Shown one piece after another: positions 8,273 through 18,514 of a stretch of DNA of 64,000 nucleotides (its first letter is position 1; each line of letters begins with the position of its first letter). Origin of the DNA: Scytonematopsis contorta HA4267-MV1 (lineage in GTDB: Bacteria > Cyanobacteriota > Cyanobacteriia > Cyanobacteriales > Nostocaceae); contig JAHHIC010000051.1 in assembly GCA_019359035.1 (NCBI GenBank), forward strand, positions 30,146 to 94,145, read 5' to 3'. Under the pieces are notes generated by a model. That model ran no database searches and was not told the DNA's origin. It saw only the letters and a list, made by a program, of their open reading frames with translations. The position numbers and the translations under genes were made by a program.

Positions 8273-11200
8273 TTATTTACGCGGTAATAATGATTCGACT
8301 TTTTGCTCTAATCTTTCGATGCGTTGTTTTAATGCGTTGTTTTCTGCAATTGAACTATCATGCGCTATCTTTAGTTCCTTAATACTTTGCACTAGCAATG
8401 AATTAAGCTGTGACATATTGATGCGTTTGTAACTGTCGTCCCCTGTTGTCACCCAATCTGGTAATACTTGCTCAATATCCTGAGCAATAAATCCAAATTG
8501 TTGTTTTTCTAAATGAGTTTTTGCTTTTGCTTTGATTTTGTTTACCGCTTCTATTTCTTCTTCACTTCTATCTACGCTATCAGGAAATTCCGCGTCTATA
8601 TCTTTGAGGAAATAGTTTAAATCTGACCAGTGAAAGGAGACTGGTTTGAGTTTTTCTAGCGTTGTAAGTGCATTGGTAATAGGCACAATATCTTTCTTTA
8701 AGTTAAAGTCAGAAGCAGGAGAATTTTCCAGCTTTTCCCACCAGCTACCATCAGATTTCAAAATTGACCATTCTACTGGGTCTTTCTTAGTCGAATGTTT
8801 TTGTACGTATCGACAAGTTGAATAAATCGTACCATCTACGTAAACATTACCCTTAATATTTAATACATAATCATTTTTACTCGCATCAGTACCAATACCA
8901 ACTTTACCATTGACTGTTAAATCATCCCATAATTTAACTTTTCTACCTTCCGCAGTTTTCCTCCCTAAAATCATCAGAGCGTTGAAATTTTTAGAATCAT
9001 TCTCAATAGCAGCATAACCTTCTTTATTACTTAATCCAGTGTGAACGTGCTCTGTATCGGTAAAGTAAATATCCGAATTTCCAGCATGAATAGCACCTCT
9101 AACATCCAAACTAGCTTGAGGTTCTGTCGTCCCGATGCCAACTTTACCAGTAAATATTCCATCAGCACCAGTAATCTTGCCACTAGCTTTCAGGTTTCCC
9201 TTTACATCTAGCATCTCATCTGGCTTATTCGTCCCAATGCCGACCTTGTTACCTAGAGGATTAATTGCAAGAGGCCTACTATCATAGGATTGAATCCAGC
9301 TATAGTCTCTGTGATAGCCCAATATGAGTTTTTTCGGGCCTAAAACTAAAGTATTGCCACCCTCAACATCTTGCGACTGATTGATAATTTCTAGTGTTGC
9401 TAATGTCCCGATACTGACGTTTCCATTAAAGGTTGCACCACCGCTAGCTTTCAGGTTTCCTTTAACTTCCAGTTTTTCTGTGGGACTAGCTGTACCAATA
9501 CCGACGTTGCCACCATCAAGTATATTTAATGCGTCACCTCCATTCTTTGTCGATAAAGCTAACCGTCCTCCACGATTAGCAATTTCGACACCATTAGTTC
9601 CACTGGTCAAAAGTTTTACAGAAGAGTTGGGCTGATTTGAATTGACTGTTAAACCACCAAAGATTGGCGTTTGGCAAGGTTGTTGCTCTGTTGTGTATTG
9701 TAAAGTTAGTAGTTGATAATAGGTAGTTTTTATTTGGGCGGCATTACCTTTATAGGGTTGTGATACTTCTATACAACTTGACTGCCCTTGAATAAATAAC
9801 AGTGCATAGGGATGACGTGCATCTTGTATTACTGATAATGTTGTTTTAGCATTAATTTTTTGTAATAATTTTTCTGCTGAATCATCTTTGGGAGGATTGC
9901 TGACAGCGTCAAAGCTCCCAACAGCGACTATATCACCAATAGCTGCATTCTCATTAATCCAATTTGCCCAAGTATTCCATAATAGAATATCAGACCAGAC
10001 ATCATGATGTGCCTTCTTTTTAAAAGTTCCATTGGGATTAAGAATGACTGTATTTAGCCCTCGGATAGGGTCCATACCCATGACAACATTAGCAATTTTT
10101 AAAAATGTGTTATTGCCATCTGGTGAATCAGTTGCTGTCCCTCTTAAATAAATTTCGTAATTTTCATAAGCAATAGGGTTTCCGCCTGCATATATTGTCC
10201 CGGCAACAGTTAAATTATTAGTAAACGACGCATTGGCTGCAGTGATATTGCCACTGACTTTCAAGTTTCCGCTGTTGACTTCCAGTTTTTCTGTGGGACT
10301 AGTTGTACCAATGCCGACGTTGCCACCATCAAGTATATTTAATGCGTCACCTACATTCTGTGTGCTAATTGCTAACCGTCCTTCACGATTAGCTATTTCG
10401 ACGCCATTAGTTCCATTGGTCAAAAGTTCTATAGAAGAGTTGGGTTGATTCGATTTGACTGTTAGACCATCAAAGATTGGCGTTTGCCAAGGTTGTTGCT
10501 CTGTTGTGTATTGTAAAGTTAGTAGCTGATAATAGGTAGTTTTTATTTCGGCGGCATTACCTAGATAGGGTTGCAATACTTCTATACAACTTGACTGCCC
10601 TTTAATAAATAACAGTGCATAAGGAGTACGTGGAACATTTCCTAATCCTGATAATACTTTTTTAGCATTAATTTTTTGTAATAAAGTTTCTCCTGAACCG
10701 CTTTTGGGCACATCCGATATAGCGTCCCAGCTCCCAACAGCGACTATATCACCAGTATCAGCATTTTTATCAATCCAATCAGCCCAATTATCCCATGTTA
10801 GGTTTGGATTATTCCATATATTATGATTTTCCTTCTTTTTAAAAGTTCCATTGGGGTGAAGAATGACTGTATTTAGCCCTCGGATAGAGTTCATACCCAT
10901 GTCAACATTGGCAATTTTTAAAAATGTGTCATTGCCACCTGGTGAATCAGATGCTGTCCCTTTTAAATAAATTTCGTAATTTTCATAAGCAATTGGGTTT
11001 CCGCCTGCATATATTGTCTCAGCAACAGTTAAATTACCTTTGATATACTGATTCCCTTCCACGTTTATGGTTGCTCCTTGGAAACCTATGATAGGAGCTT
11101 GCGTGGGGTCGGAAGAAGGCAATCTTACACCAGCATATTTACGGATTTTTTCGTCATTTATTATGCTAACAGTATCGCCTTCTATCTTGAGTTTTGCTAA

Positions 11201-11629
11201 GGGGATGGAGTCGGATTCGTCTGCTTGTGTTTTTAAGGTGAATTTGGGCGATTCCTCCCAGCGTCTATTACCTACTATTGTACCTTCTTGGAGTAAAGTT
11301 TGCTTTTCGTCATACTGTATTGATAAGGTATATTCACCGTTGCTCAGGTTCGACGAGCTTATTTGGTTTAATTCTATTGCTCCTGATTTTTCATTTGATA
11401 GGATAATCTGTCGCCCTTGTTTGTCTATTGCTGTTCCGCTTGTAATATTGATTCTTAGCCCATCTAATTTTGTGACAACTAGTCCTTCTGCTATTCCTGG
11501 AGAGATGAATAAACGATGGTGACGGCGCTGGCGGTCGCTATGATATTCCTGTTCGAGTTGAAAGTCGTCTTCAAGCAAATATTGTCCAGGAAAATAGTTG
11601 GGGCGCATATCTACATCTTTCTGTGTCAT
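8273..11629 (-). CDS. Tail fibre with S74 endosialidase-type chaperone domain (Afp13-like)
   Basis: 1118 residues. The N-terminus (RPNYFPGQYLLEDDFQLEQ) is the usual particle-attachment start of cyanobacterial eCIS fibres. The shaft has repeated GNVGIGTTSPTEKLEV units, typical of trimeric phage fibres. The region at about 205-450 is duplicated at about 479-718 (both contain YAGGNPIAYENYEIYL and RGLNTVIL). The C-terminal part (about 970-1100: SDFNLKKDI, FGFIAQDIEQVLPDW) is an intramolecular chaperone of the peptidase S74 family, which trimerises and usually cleaves itself off. A final coiled coil follows. Likely role: target or surface recognition by the injection particle. Confidence 0.87.
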   Translation of the reverse strand: MTQKDVDMRPNYFPGQYLLEDDFQLEQEYHSDRQRRHHRLFISPGIAEGLVVTKLDGLRINITSGTAIDKQGRQIILSNEKSGAIELNQISSSNLSNGEYTLSIQYDEKQTLLQEGTIVGNRRWEESPKFTLKTQADESDSIPLAKLKIEGDTVSIINDEKIRKYAGVRLPSSDPTQAPIIGFQGATINVEGNQYIKGNLTVAETIYAGGNPIAYENYEIYLKGTASDSPGGNDTFLKIANVDMGMNSIRGLNTVILHPNGTFKKKENHNIWNNPNLTWDNWADWIDKNADTGDIVAVGSWDAISDVPKSGSGETLLQKINAKKVLSGLGNVPRTPYALLFIKGQSSCIEVLQPYLGNAAEIKTTYYQLLTLQYTTEQQPWQTPIFDGLTVKSNQPNSSIELLTNGTNGVEIANREGRLAISTQNVGDALNILDGGNVGIGTTSPTEKLEVNSGNLKVSGNITAANASFTNNLTVAGTIYAGGNPIAYENYEIYLRGTATDSPDGNNTFLKIANVVMGMDPIRGLNTVILNPNGTFKKKAHHDVWSDILLWNTWANWINENAAIGDIVAVGSFDAVSNPPKDDSAEKLLQKINAKTTLSVIQDARHPYALLFIQGQSSCIEVSQPYKGNAAQIKTTYYQLLTLQYTTEQQPCQTPIFGGLTVNSNQPNSSVKLLTSGTNGVEIANRGGRLALSTKNGGDALNILDGGNVGIGTASPTEKLEVKGNLKASGGATFNGNVSIGTLATLEIINQSQDVEGGNTLVLGPKKLILGYHRDYSWIQSYDSRPLAINPLGNKVGIGTNKPDEMLDVKGNLKASGKITGADGIFTGKVGIGTTEPQASLDVRGAIHAGNSDIYFTDTEHVHTGLSNKEGYAAIENDSKNFNALMILGRKTAEGRKVKLWDDLTVNGKVGIGTDASKNDYVLNIKGNVYVDGTIYSTCRYVQKHSTKKDPVEWSILKSDGSWWEKLENSPASDFNLKKDIVPITNALTTLEKLKPVSFHWSDLNYFLKDIDAEFPDSVDRSEEEIEAVNKIKAKAKTHLEKQQFGFIAQDIEQVLPDWVTTGDDSYKRINMSQLNSLLVQSIKELKIAHDSSIAENNALKQRIERLEQKVESLLPRK

Positions 11630-11717
11630 TTTTCTTTTCCTACAATTACAATTTTGGATTTTAGGTTTTAGATTTTGAATTGTTAAACTTTTGTGATTGT
11701 CAGTGAGGGATACTATT

Positions 11718-12695
11718 TTAGGTATCAGATTTTAGAGTTGATGTTCCAAGTTTAGTATTACCCTCAGGTGACTTACCTATTCTCAATGGCGCTGAGAGAG
11801 TAAATTCTTCGTCTGTTTTGAACTGCGTACCATTTTGAGAGATGGTGATTTTTCCTTTAACTGTAGTACTATCCCCGATATTAGCAAGAGTTATATACCA
11901 TTCCTCTCCTTTCTCTCGTTCTTCAATTGTGTAATTTATAGTTAGTGTTTGTGGAGAATTAGAACCAACTTTTCGTGCAACTTCTTGTTGAGAATTTTTA
12001 ATCCTCAGAATAAGAATGCTGTTTGAACTATTCTCGTCGATTTGAATAGTCGCAGTTAAAGTACCAGACTGTTTTGAATTGATAGAATAAAACAGACCAG
12101 TAAGCTGCATAGTTGGCACTAGGATTTTCAATCCATAGTACGTATGAACGGGTTTTTCTTGGTCTATAATTGCCTTAGCAATTTTTACTTGACTCCAATA
12201 TTGATTAAGGTCTGGAGTTGGTAAAGTTATTTGAACTTGAAAGTAAAAATCTGGGTACTTAGGATTCTCAAGGACTTTTAATTTACTAGGTAACTTAGCA
12301 CTTTCTAAATAAATCTGGAGAATTTTCTCCAAACCAGCTTTAGTACCGCGCAGGCGATAAAGTGGTACAATTTGCGAAATAAATCGCCGTTTTGTTTCTT
12401 CTTCCCAATCATCGCGCAAACTCAAAGCAACCCAACTAGCTAACCAAGGTAAAAATTCAACTGGTGCTTGATTTAAGTCTTCTTGATTTGAAATAGGTTT
12501 AAAGTAAGTGTAAATCTTGTCAATGGACTCTTCAAGCCCTGGTGAAATTTCATCTTCGATATTATCAGGAGGAGCAAGACCTGTTAAAATTTGCTCAAAT
12601 GCTAATAAAAATCTTCCCAAAAAGGCATTTTCCTGAAAACTTGCTGGTAGGTATTGTATGTAGCTACTTATTTGATTTGAGCGACCGCTAACCAT
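11718..12695 (-). CDS. Baseplate wedge protein, phage tail protein I-like (TIGR02242 type)
   Basis: 325 residues. The segment from [20 protein letters not shown] through [17 protein letters not shown] and [20 protein letters not shown] is the signature of the tail_P2_I-like proteins found in eCIS and phage-tail-like clusters. The C-terminal 120 residues are a beta-rich extension of unknown role. The start codon overlaps the end of the upstream baseplate gene by 8 bp, which indicates translational coupling. The protein should connect the baseplate J proteins to the fibre, whose gene follows. Confidence 0.82.
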   Translation of the reverse strand: MVSGRSNQISSYIQYLPASFQENAFLGRFLLAFEQILTGLAPPDNIEDEISPGLEESIDKIYTYFKPISNQEDLNQAPVEFLPWLASWVALSLRDDWEEETKRRFISQIVPLYRLRGTKAGLEKILQIYLESAKLPSKLKVLENPKYPDFYFQVQITLPTPDLNQYWSQVKIAKAIIDQEKPVHTYYGLKILVPTMQLTGLFYSINSKQSGTLTATIQIDENSSNSILILRIKNSQQEVARKVGSNSPQTLTINYTIEEREKGEEWYITLANIGDSTTVKGKITISQNGTQFKTDEEFTLSAPLRIGKSPEGNTKLGTSTLKSDT

Positions 12696-14079
12696 ATCCC
12701 AAGCGCTCCTTAATGAAAAAATTGTTTGAATCGATTTCCACTGTAACTAATTCATTAGGGTTGAGGTTAATACCAAATAAGCTATTATCAGGGTTTCTCA
12801 ATTCTCGTTTGTTGTTTAATTGGCATACTACTGTTGTGCCTTGCAAAAATTTTTTACCTAAACTTCGGTCTAAAATAAGTTGATTTTCTACTTGGTTAAT
12901 ATCAACAATTTTATAATATCCACGTTGAGAATTTTCTGAACCAATTTTAATTATAAAACCGCGAGAGAAACCATCTGTATTTTCAACTTTTATTTTATTT
13001 ACTTCCGGTTGATTGACAGGTAATGTTAATTGCTTAGGTGGCGTTGTTTCCAAATCGGTTAATGCAAGCAAACTAATGTCTTCAACATAGTTAACTCCGG
13101 GTAAATTACTTAATAAAGTATATAACTCAGAAATGTATATATTATGATTAAAAGGATAACCTTTACCCGACCAATAGTTACCTGATGATAATGGGTGAAA
13201 GAATTTTTTTACTTCTTCTACTGCCTTTGCTTTTACAGTTGCAGCATTAGCTCCATCTATTAAAGATAACATTGCAAAAATGGTTACTTTAACATACGTT
13301 GGTGCTACCACATGATGGCGCGCAGTCAGTAGCCTGCGCTGGTCTAAATACGCCCATAATACTGTGCGAAGGGCTTCGGATGGGTAGGGTTGTTCTTCAT
13401 CTGGGGAATCAGGTATAATAAGTAATTTGATATTTGGCGAACTATCTTCCTTCCAAGATTTTACTCGTTTAATTGGACTTCCTTTCCCAAAAACTTCCAG
13501 TAAGCTGTCTGCGGTTAAATTTCCAGTTAAATGAGCAATATTTTGGTTGATATAAATATGTTCTTTCTTTATTTTTATATATTCCTTAAGTTTTTCCAGA
13601 ATATCGCTACTAATTTCCTTTACTGTTGCTGTAGTAATTATATTTTCTATTTCCCCTTTACTTTGAACATCTAGCTTATCAAAATCATAAATCAAAGGTA
13701 ATATTTGATTTACTGGAGTTTTTTGCCAGTCTTCCAGTACGAGTTGTTCAAAATCTGTTGTTGTGACTGCTCGATAGCGTTTCCTTAATTCTAAAATTGT
13801 TTGCTGAATCTGAGACTGTAAATCAGCAGATTCTGCTTGTGTCAGCTTATCACTACCTGTAAGTAAACTTAAAAAAGTTTGGTAATTTTTATCTGGTAAT
13901 TGATTCACTCGATAAAGCGACATCTCAGTTAGCCAAGCTAACAACTCAATCAGGATAATACCTGTATCGCTGGGATTATGGTCTGTCCATTCTGGATATT
14001 CGATTGGGATGCGAGAGCGAGCTTCTGCTACTAAGTCCGCGTAAGTGTGGTCATCTAAATTAACTAGTGGTAATGTCAT
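12688..14079 (-). CDS. Putative baseplate assembly protein, gpJ-like (second copy)
   Basis: 463 residues. It begins [20 protein letters not shown] and has [20 protein letters not shown] and [14 protein letters not shown], the standard N-terminus of the TIGR02243-type putative baseplate assembly proteins. The middle segment ([19 protein letters not shown]) and the C-terminal half resemble phage baseplate J folds. It forms a pair with the larger J-type protein encoded upstream (46-bp gap), as in Afp11/Afp12-like arrangements, and would build the wedges around the spike. Confidence 0.82.
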   Translation of the reverse strand: MTLPLVNLDDHTYADLVAEARSRIPIEYPEWTDHNPSDTGIILIELLAWLTEMSLYRVNQLPDKNYQTFLSLLTGSDKLTQAESADLQSQIQQTILELRKRYRAVTTTDFEQLVLEDWQKTPVNQILPLIYDFDKLDVQSKGEIENIITTATVKEISSDILEKLKEYIKIKKEHIYINQNIAHLTGNLTADSLLEVFGKGSPIKRVKSWKEDSSPNIKLLIIPDSPDEEQPYPSEALRTVLWAYLDQRRLLTARHHVVAPTYVKVTIFAMLSLIDGANAATVKAKAVEEVKKFFHPLSSGNYWSGKGYPFNHNIYISELYTLLSNLPGVNYVEDISLLALTDLETTPPKQLTLPVNQPEVNKIKVENTDGFSRGFIIKIGSENSQRGYYKIVDINQVENQLILDRSLGKKFLQGTTVVCQLNNKRELRNPDNSLFGINLNPNELVTVEIDSNNFFIKERLGYG

Positions 14080-14125
14080 TTTATTCTGGATTTTATGGAT
14101 AATTTTTGAGGTGGTAATTTAAGTC

Positions 14126-17100
14126 TTATTTAAATTCCTTTTGAAATGGTGTAATGGTGTGAGTCCCGGAGTAAATGAGGAATGTGTCGAGTTCTTGGTC
14201 TTGATTGGAAAAATCTGATTTCTGTTTGCTATCATTAGTTTTGATATCAATTGAACTCACATAATCTACTCCTGGAATTGATTGTAGTAAGGCGTATATA
14301 TCTGATTTTCTAGGAGTATAACCAAATTCCCATCCTTGGGAGTTTTTACTTCCTGTTAATGGGTGTAAAAATTCGCTAATTCTTGTTTGTGCATCTGTCA
14401 TCACTTTATCTGCAGCATCAATTGAAGCTGGTACAATTTCGGCAGTTACTGATATTTCCTGCCATTGTGGTGCTGCAATTTCTATTTTTAAGTTATCAGC
14501 GGCACGTGCTAAAAGGTAATTTTCTACACATTCAATTAATGCCAAACTTGGTGTAGGTTTTTTGTCATTGCTATTAGGCACAATTAAGACTATGACTTTA
14601 CCTGCATTCTTGGCTTTACAGTCATTATGGGCTTTTAAATTTTCTTCGTTTATTTCTTCTAACCATAGTTTTTCATCGAGGGGGTTGAAGTTCGGAGTCA
14701 GAATTTTGACTCGTGCAATATCTGTAGATGCTTCATAAACTAGGTCTTCAAAGTCTTGAACGGTAACGGCTCTATCCCTATGACGCAAAATTTTCGGTCC
14801 CCGTTCTTTAACTCGTTCGATTGATTCTTGGTCTGCACCGCTACCAGCTGCTTCTAAGTTGGTAACGCTTTCCACAAAGGGAACTGTTGTTTTGAGTTGA
14901 GAAATTGTTAGGGCTGGTTTGTTAGCTGCTTTTCCGCCACCAGTAAGGTATACAGCCATGCGAATATTATTGCGCCCCAGTGGTGGTATCATACCATATT
15001 GACCGTCGCCAAATTGTACTTTCCCTGTCAGGTGATTGAGAATATAATGGCGATCGCGTTTTCCTGTATCGTAAAAATCTTGGACTTCTTGCCATTGCAC
15101 CCAAATTTGCTTTATTTGTCCTGTTTTATCGCGGATAATAGTTAAAGCATCTTTACCATACAAGCTTTCGATACCTTCTTGCTCTTGTAGGGATAAGTTT
15201 TCTTGTACCTCCAATCGCAGAGCTTGCAAAACAGGTGTTTGTGTAGTGCTAAAACTTTGATTGGGGTTGCCATTACTTGAACCCAACACCTCATTTTTCA
15301 CAGTTACAGATTGACTTGCCCAGACGGTATTTGTCACAATTCTTCCCAAGCGTGGCGAAAAGCGAAAAGTGTTTTTGACATGGCGTACTCGCAACCAATA
15401 AAACAACTTACCAAATTCCCAGCGCTGTGTAATATTGGCAGATGGGATAAACCGAATAATACCTCGTTGGGCAAAGTTGTTAGTTTCATCTTCCACACCA
15501 AGACGCTTCCAGCCATTATCCGAGCTAAAATATTCCCAAATTAGCTGCACTGACTCGTTGGGGTCTAAAATTTGTAATTTAGAATTGTCAAAGACGATTT
15601 CTTCTGGAAGTAGCGCTTTTACTTGAAAATAGAGACTATTAGGGCGATTTACACTAATTTTGTCGAACCCTAAATATAAAGTAGGTTCTTTGTCTTTTGT
15701 CGCAGTAAAAGGTTGAAAATTCTTACTTTCCGTTGAGTAAGTGAAATCGTTATAACTAAAGCAATCGGACACAGAGCTAGTTTTTTCGTAACTATAACTG
15801 AATGTCAATGATTGGATAGATGGTGCCTGATAGGTGGAATTTGTGAAATTTGTGGAATTTGCAGGCAGTAAAACGACGATAGCTCCCGCTAAATAAGTAT
15901 TATTCAGGCCAGTTGCAAGGATAATTTTTCCCGACTGGTCGGATTGGATTTCAGTAATTTCAGTTATTTTAATATCGCTTTGTTGCGTACTGCTATCCCA
16001 TACAATTTGGATAGTGTCCCCTGGCATAAATCCTCTGACATTTTTAAGACTCAGTTGTGTAGCATCCTTTTTTGCCTCAGCAGTCAAAGAAGTATGTATA
16101 TTAAGTATATTGTGTTGATTAATAGTCGCTTGTGTACTATAGTCACCCGAAATAATACGAGCGCGAATCCAATTGTTAGTTTCTCCGTTAACCGTAGTTG
16201 AGGCTATTTTAGGTAAAGTTATAGTAAAATTAGCTCCCTTATCAGTACAAGTAAAATTAGAGGCTATCTGCTTTTTCTCGCTTATCTTGCACTTCTGCCA
16301 ATCTGTGCCATTCCAAGCTTCCCAAGCAACTTCTACGCTCGCGTCTTTTCTTAAATTTAAATCGGGAGTAAGCGTGACATTGAGTGTGATAACTGCACCC
16401 TCTACGGCAAAGGCTTCTTTGCTAGCGATGTACAAAGTATCATTAAAGCGCGGTTGCTCGCCAAAGGGGTAAAAATCTTTGCTGGAGTCGATTTTACTAG
16501 TATTAAAAAAACACAAGTCTGGCTTGATAAAGATGCTTTTTACATTGACTTTAACATTAGGTATTTCCGTAATTGTGATGTCATATGGGTGATTTAAGCT
16601 AGCACGCAACCAACGTGCTTCTTTATTATTAATATTAAAAAGTGCAGGAGTTGCACAGCCTTTAATTTCTTTAAAATCTACTGAGTACTCCTGCTTATTA
16701 TACTTGTGATTCTCAATCGATAGCGATTCCCATAAATTACCATTCCTGCAAGACCAAGTAATCTTTTCTAGAATTGTTTTTTGATTCTCAGCATTGTTTG
16801 GTAATTTTAATGTCAGTGTTAAAGTTTTGTTTCCCGGTAAAGCCAAAAGATTATCGCAAGCAAGGTAAAGATGATGCTCTATGGGTTCTTTCCCCACAAA
16901 AACTTCAAAACCCTTTTCTGTTTTACCTTCTTTCGCATCCGAGGTACATTCGCTATATTTGTCTGTGTCTTTGTCTGTCTTTGGCTGACGAACAAACACT
17001 GCTTGCAGTTGCCCTTTTGTTACCACCAGTTCGCGGTCTGTCTCAAATATAACTTCTTTTTTCTCTTCCCCCTCTAAGAGTTTAGCCGCAACAGGTGTAT

Positions 17101-17602
17101 AGACTGGCACAAGAGCATCTTCAGGACTGTTAACAACTAAATTAAATGTAAGCGGCACCTTTGCTGGCTGTGGAGGTAAAAGTTGAACGCCAATCAAATT
17201 CAAATACGCCAAAAAATTCTTCTCTAGAGTTTGGTTAAGACGATTGCTTACCAATTCAGCCATTTGCCCAAATATTCTAATCAGCGCTATCCCCGCATCG
17301 CGCTCGCCTTGCCACCAACCTTTTTTCTTGACTTTGACTTTTTCGCCATTTTTAGGGCTATTTTTAAATAGACAAATTGCATCAGCTACTTTTTTTGTGA
17401 TTAAGCAACCATTTTCAGCTATTATTTTACCTTCAGAATTTTTCACATCTTCAGCGAGAGTACGATTGTATAATTCTTCAGGTATTGCTTCGAGTAACTC
17501 GCTATCAGTATTATGGGCAGTAAAATGTTGTGCCAACTTTACTGTTTGCTGAACGATATCATCATAGTTGCGCTTGTCAATTTTTGGTGCTGGCAAAGAC
17601 AT
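14126..17602 (-). CDS. Large baseplate assembly protein, gpJ-like (Afp11-like)
   Basis: 1158 residues. The N-terminus (DAGIALIRIFGQMAELVSN, RLNQTLEKNFLAYLNLIGV) and the C-terminal half (GNNIRMAVYLTGGG-like stretch, then QESIERVKERGPKILRHRDR and AVTVQDFEDLVYEAS) match the large putative baseplate assembly proteins of contractile systems. A long beta-rich insertion fills about 300-800. It lies 18 bp after the gp25 gene. It is the main wedge protein that should trigger sheath contraction. The length is at the upper end for the family. Confidence 0.85.
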   Translation of the reverse strand: MSLPAPKIDKRNYDDIVQQTVKLAQHFTAHNTDSELLEAIPEELYNRTLAEDVKNSEGKIIAENGCLITKKVADAICLFKNSPKNGEKVKVKKKGWWQGERDAGIALIRIFGQMAELVSNRLNQTLEKNFLAYLNLIGVQLLPPQPAKVPLTFNLVVNSPEDALVPVYTPVAAKLLEGEEKKEVIFETDRELVVTKGQLQAVFVRQPKTDKDTDKYSECTSDAKEGKTEKGFEVFVGKEPIEHHLYLACDNLLALPGNKTLTLTLKLPNNAENQKTILEKITWSCRNGNLWESLSIENHKYNKQEYSVDFKEIKGCATPALFNINNKEARWLRASLNHPYDITITEIPNVKVNVKSIFIKPDLCFFNTSKIDSSKDFYPFGEQPRFNDTLYIASKEAFAVEGAVITLNVTLTPDLNLRKDASVEVAWEAWNGTDWQKCKISEKKQIASNFTCTDKGANFTITLPKIASTTVNGETNNWIRARIISGDYSTQATINQHNILNIHTSLTAEAKKDATQLSLKNVRGFMPGDTIQIVWDSSTQQSDIKITEITEIQSDQSGKIILATGLNNTYLAGAIVVLLPANSTNFTNSTYQAPSIQSLTFSYSYEKTSSVSDCFSYNDFTYSTESKNFQPFTATKDKEPTLYLGFDKISVNRPNSLYFQVKALLPEEIVFDNSKLQILDPNESVQLIWEYFSSDNGWKRLGVEDETNNFAQRGIIRFIPSANITQRWEFGKLFYWLRVRHVKNTFRFSPRLGRIVTNTVWASQSVTVKNEVLGSSNGNPNQSFSTTQTPVLQALRLEVQENLSLQEQEGIESLYGKDALTIIRDKTGQIKQIWVQWQEVQDFYDTGKRDRHYILNHLTGKVQFGDGQYGMIPPLGRNNIRMAVYLTGGGKAANKPALTISQLKTTVPFVESVTNLEAAGSGADQESIERVKERGPKILRHRDRAVTVQDFEDLVYEASTDIARVKILTPNFNPLDEKLWLEEINEENLKAHNDCKAKNAGKVIVLIVPNSNDKKPTPSLALIECVENYLLARAADNLKIEIAAPQWQEISVTAEIVPASIDAADKVMTDAQTRISEFLHPLTGSKNSQGWEFGYTPRKSDIYALLQSIPGVDYVSSIDIKTNDSKQKSDFSNQDQELDTFLIYSGTHTITPFQKEFK

Positions 17603-17620
17603 ATGTTGTTTGAGTAAAAA

Positions 17621-18016
17621 TCACTCTAAATAAAATGGATAAACAAGATTAAAACGATTATTGGTAGTACGAACGTGGTAATTAATCTGAATAAATAAGC
17701 AATTGGGATGATTAGTATCTGGTGTGACATCGATATGTAAAACATCAATACGGGGTTCCCATTCACTCAGAGCTTGCTCTACTTCAGAAATTATCTGTCC
17801 AGAAATACTAGCGGTGTTATTTGCAAAAACTAGGTCGTGAATACCGCAACCAAAGTTTGGACGCATTAACCGTTCTCCACGTGCAGTTCCTAATATCATC
17901 CAAATCGACTGACGAACGCAATCTTCGTGACGGGCCATTTTAATTTGACCGTTCTCATCGCAATCTACAGAAGATATCCATCCCACACCGAGAAAATTTC
18001 CATCCATAAGTTCCAT
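17621..18016 (-). CDS. Baseplate wedge gp25-like protein (GPW/gp25, Afp9)
   Basis: 131 residues. The sequence GERLMRPNFGCGIHDLVFA and the EWEPRIDVLHIDV stretch are the core signatures of the gp25/gpW lysozyme-like baseplate family, which joins baseplate to sheath. The start is uncertain. ATG at 18016 (MELMDGNF) and ATG nine bases later (MDGNF) are in frame, and they lie inside three 13-bp direct repeats that carry further ATGs in other frames. It lies between the PAAR and baseplate J genes. Confidence 0.85.
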   Translation of the reverse strand: MELMDGNFLGVGWISSVDCDENGQIKMARHEDCVRQSIWMILGTARGERLMRPNFGCGIHDLVFANNTASISGQIISEVEQALSEWEPRIDVLHIDVTPDTNHPNCLFIQINYHVRTTNNRFNLVYPFYLE

Positions 18017-18038
18017 CCATAAGTTCCATCCATAAGTT
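18000..18038. repeat. Three direct copies of a 13-bp unit over the gp25 start
   Basis: The unit CCATCCATAAGTT (minus strand AACTTATGGATGG) is repeated at the gp25 translation start. Since 13 is not a multiple of three, each copy offers an ATG in a different frame. Gain or loss of a unit would alter initiation. Confidence 0.7.
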
Positions 18039-18040
18039 AT

Positions 18041-18484
18041 TTACCCACCAATAAATACATTCGCAGGTACACCAGGTGCGGGAGCTACAACTCCATGAGG
18101 TGGGGGAGCTTCGCTACAGGTTTTGACTGAATCACCAATGCGTGCTACGGGTTTACCGCCAATATTAACAGTTAAACTACCAGCAATAATTTCAGCTTGA
18201 TTATCAGGTTGAGTCACAAAACCTAGGGGAGCAGTTCCCGGAGGAGGTAAAAAAGGGTGTGCGTTTGTTTGACCTTTGCTCCCTTTTAATGCAACAAATT
18301 TCCCCCCAATTTTGACATCTGTACTGAGATTTTGCTCAAATGTCGCCACAAAAGGATGAGGTAGAGGCGCTACGATTGGGGGTGCTGGTGGGGGTGCTGG
18401 TTTCCCTTTCACCTGATGCGTACAAGCTGTAACAATTAAATCACCTTGCAGTGCTACTGGTTTACCCATTTTGCTTTTCTCCAA
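18041..18484 (-). CDS. PAAR-like spike tip protein (Afp10-like)
   Basis: 147 residues, rich in Gly, Pro and short beta strands. It shows the PAAR-type pattern: VALQGDLIVTACTHQVKG near the start, DVKIGGKFVALKGSKGQTNA in the middle, and VNIGGKPVARIGDSVKTC near the end, with His and Cys residues that could coordinate a metal at the tip. A Pro-rich loop (PAPPPAPPIVAPLPHP) lies between strands. It sits between the gpV-like spike and gp25 genes, as expected for the sharpening tip of the spike. Confidence 0.82.
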   Translation of the reverse strand: MEKSKMGKPVALQGDLIVTACTHQVKGKPAPPPAPPIVAPLPHPFVATFEQNLSTDVKIGGKFVALKGSKGQTNAHPFLPPPGTAPLGFVTQPDNQAEIIAGSLTVNIGGKPVARIGDSVKTCSEAPPPHGVVAPAPGVPANVFIGG

Positions 18485-18514
18485 ATTTAGAAATTTTCTG
18501 AATTGCTTAATTAC

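Noticed and set aside
11067..11522. 151-codon plus-strand frame
   Set aside because: Antisense of the conserved N-terminal part of the tail fibre.
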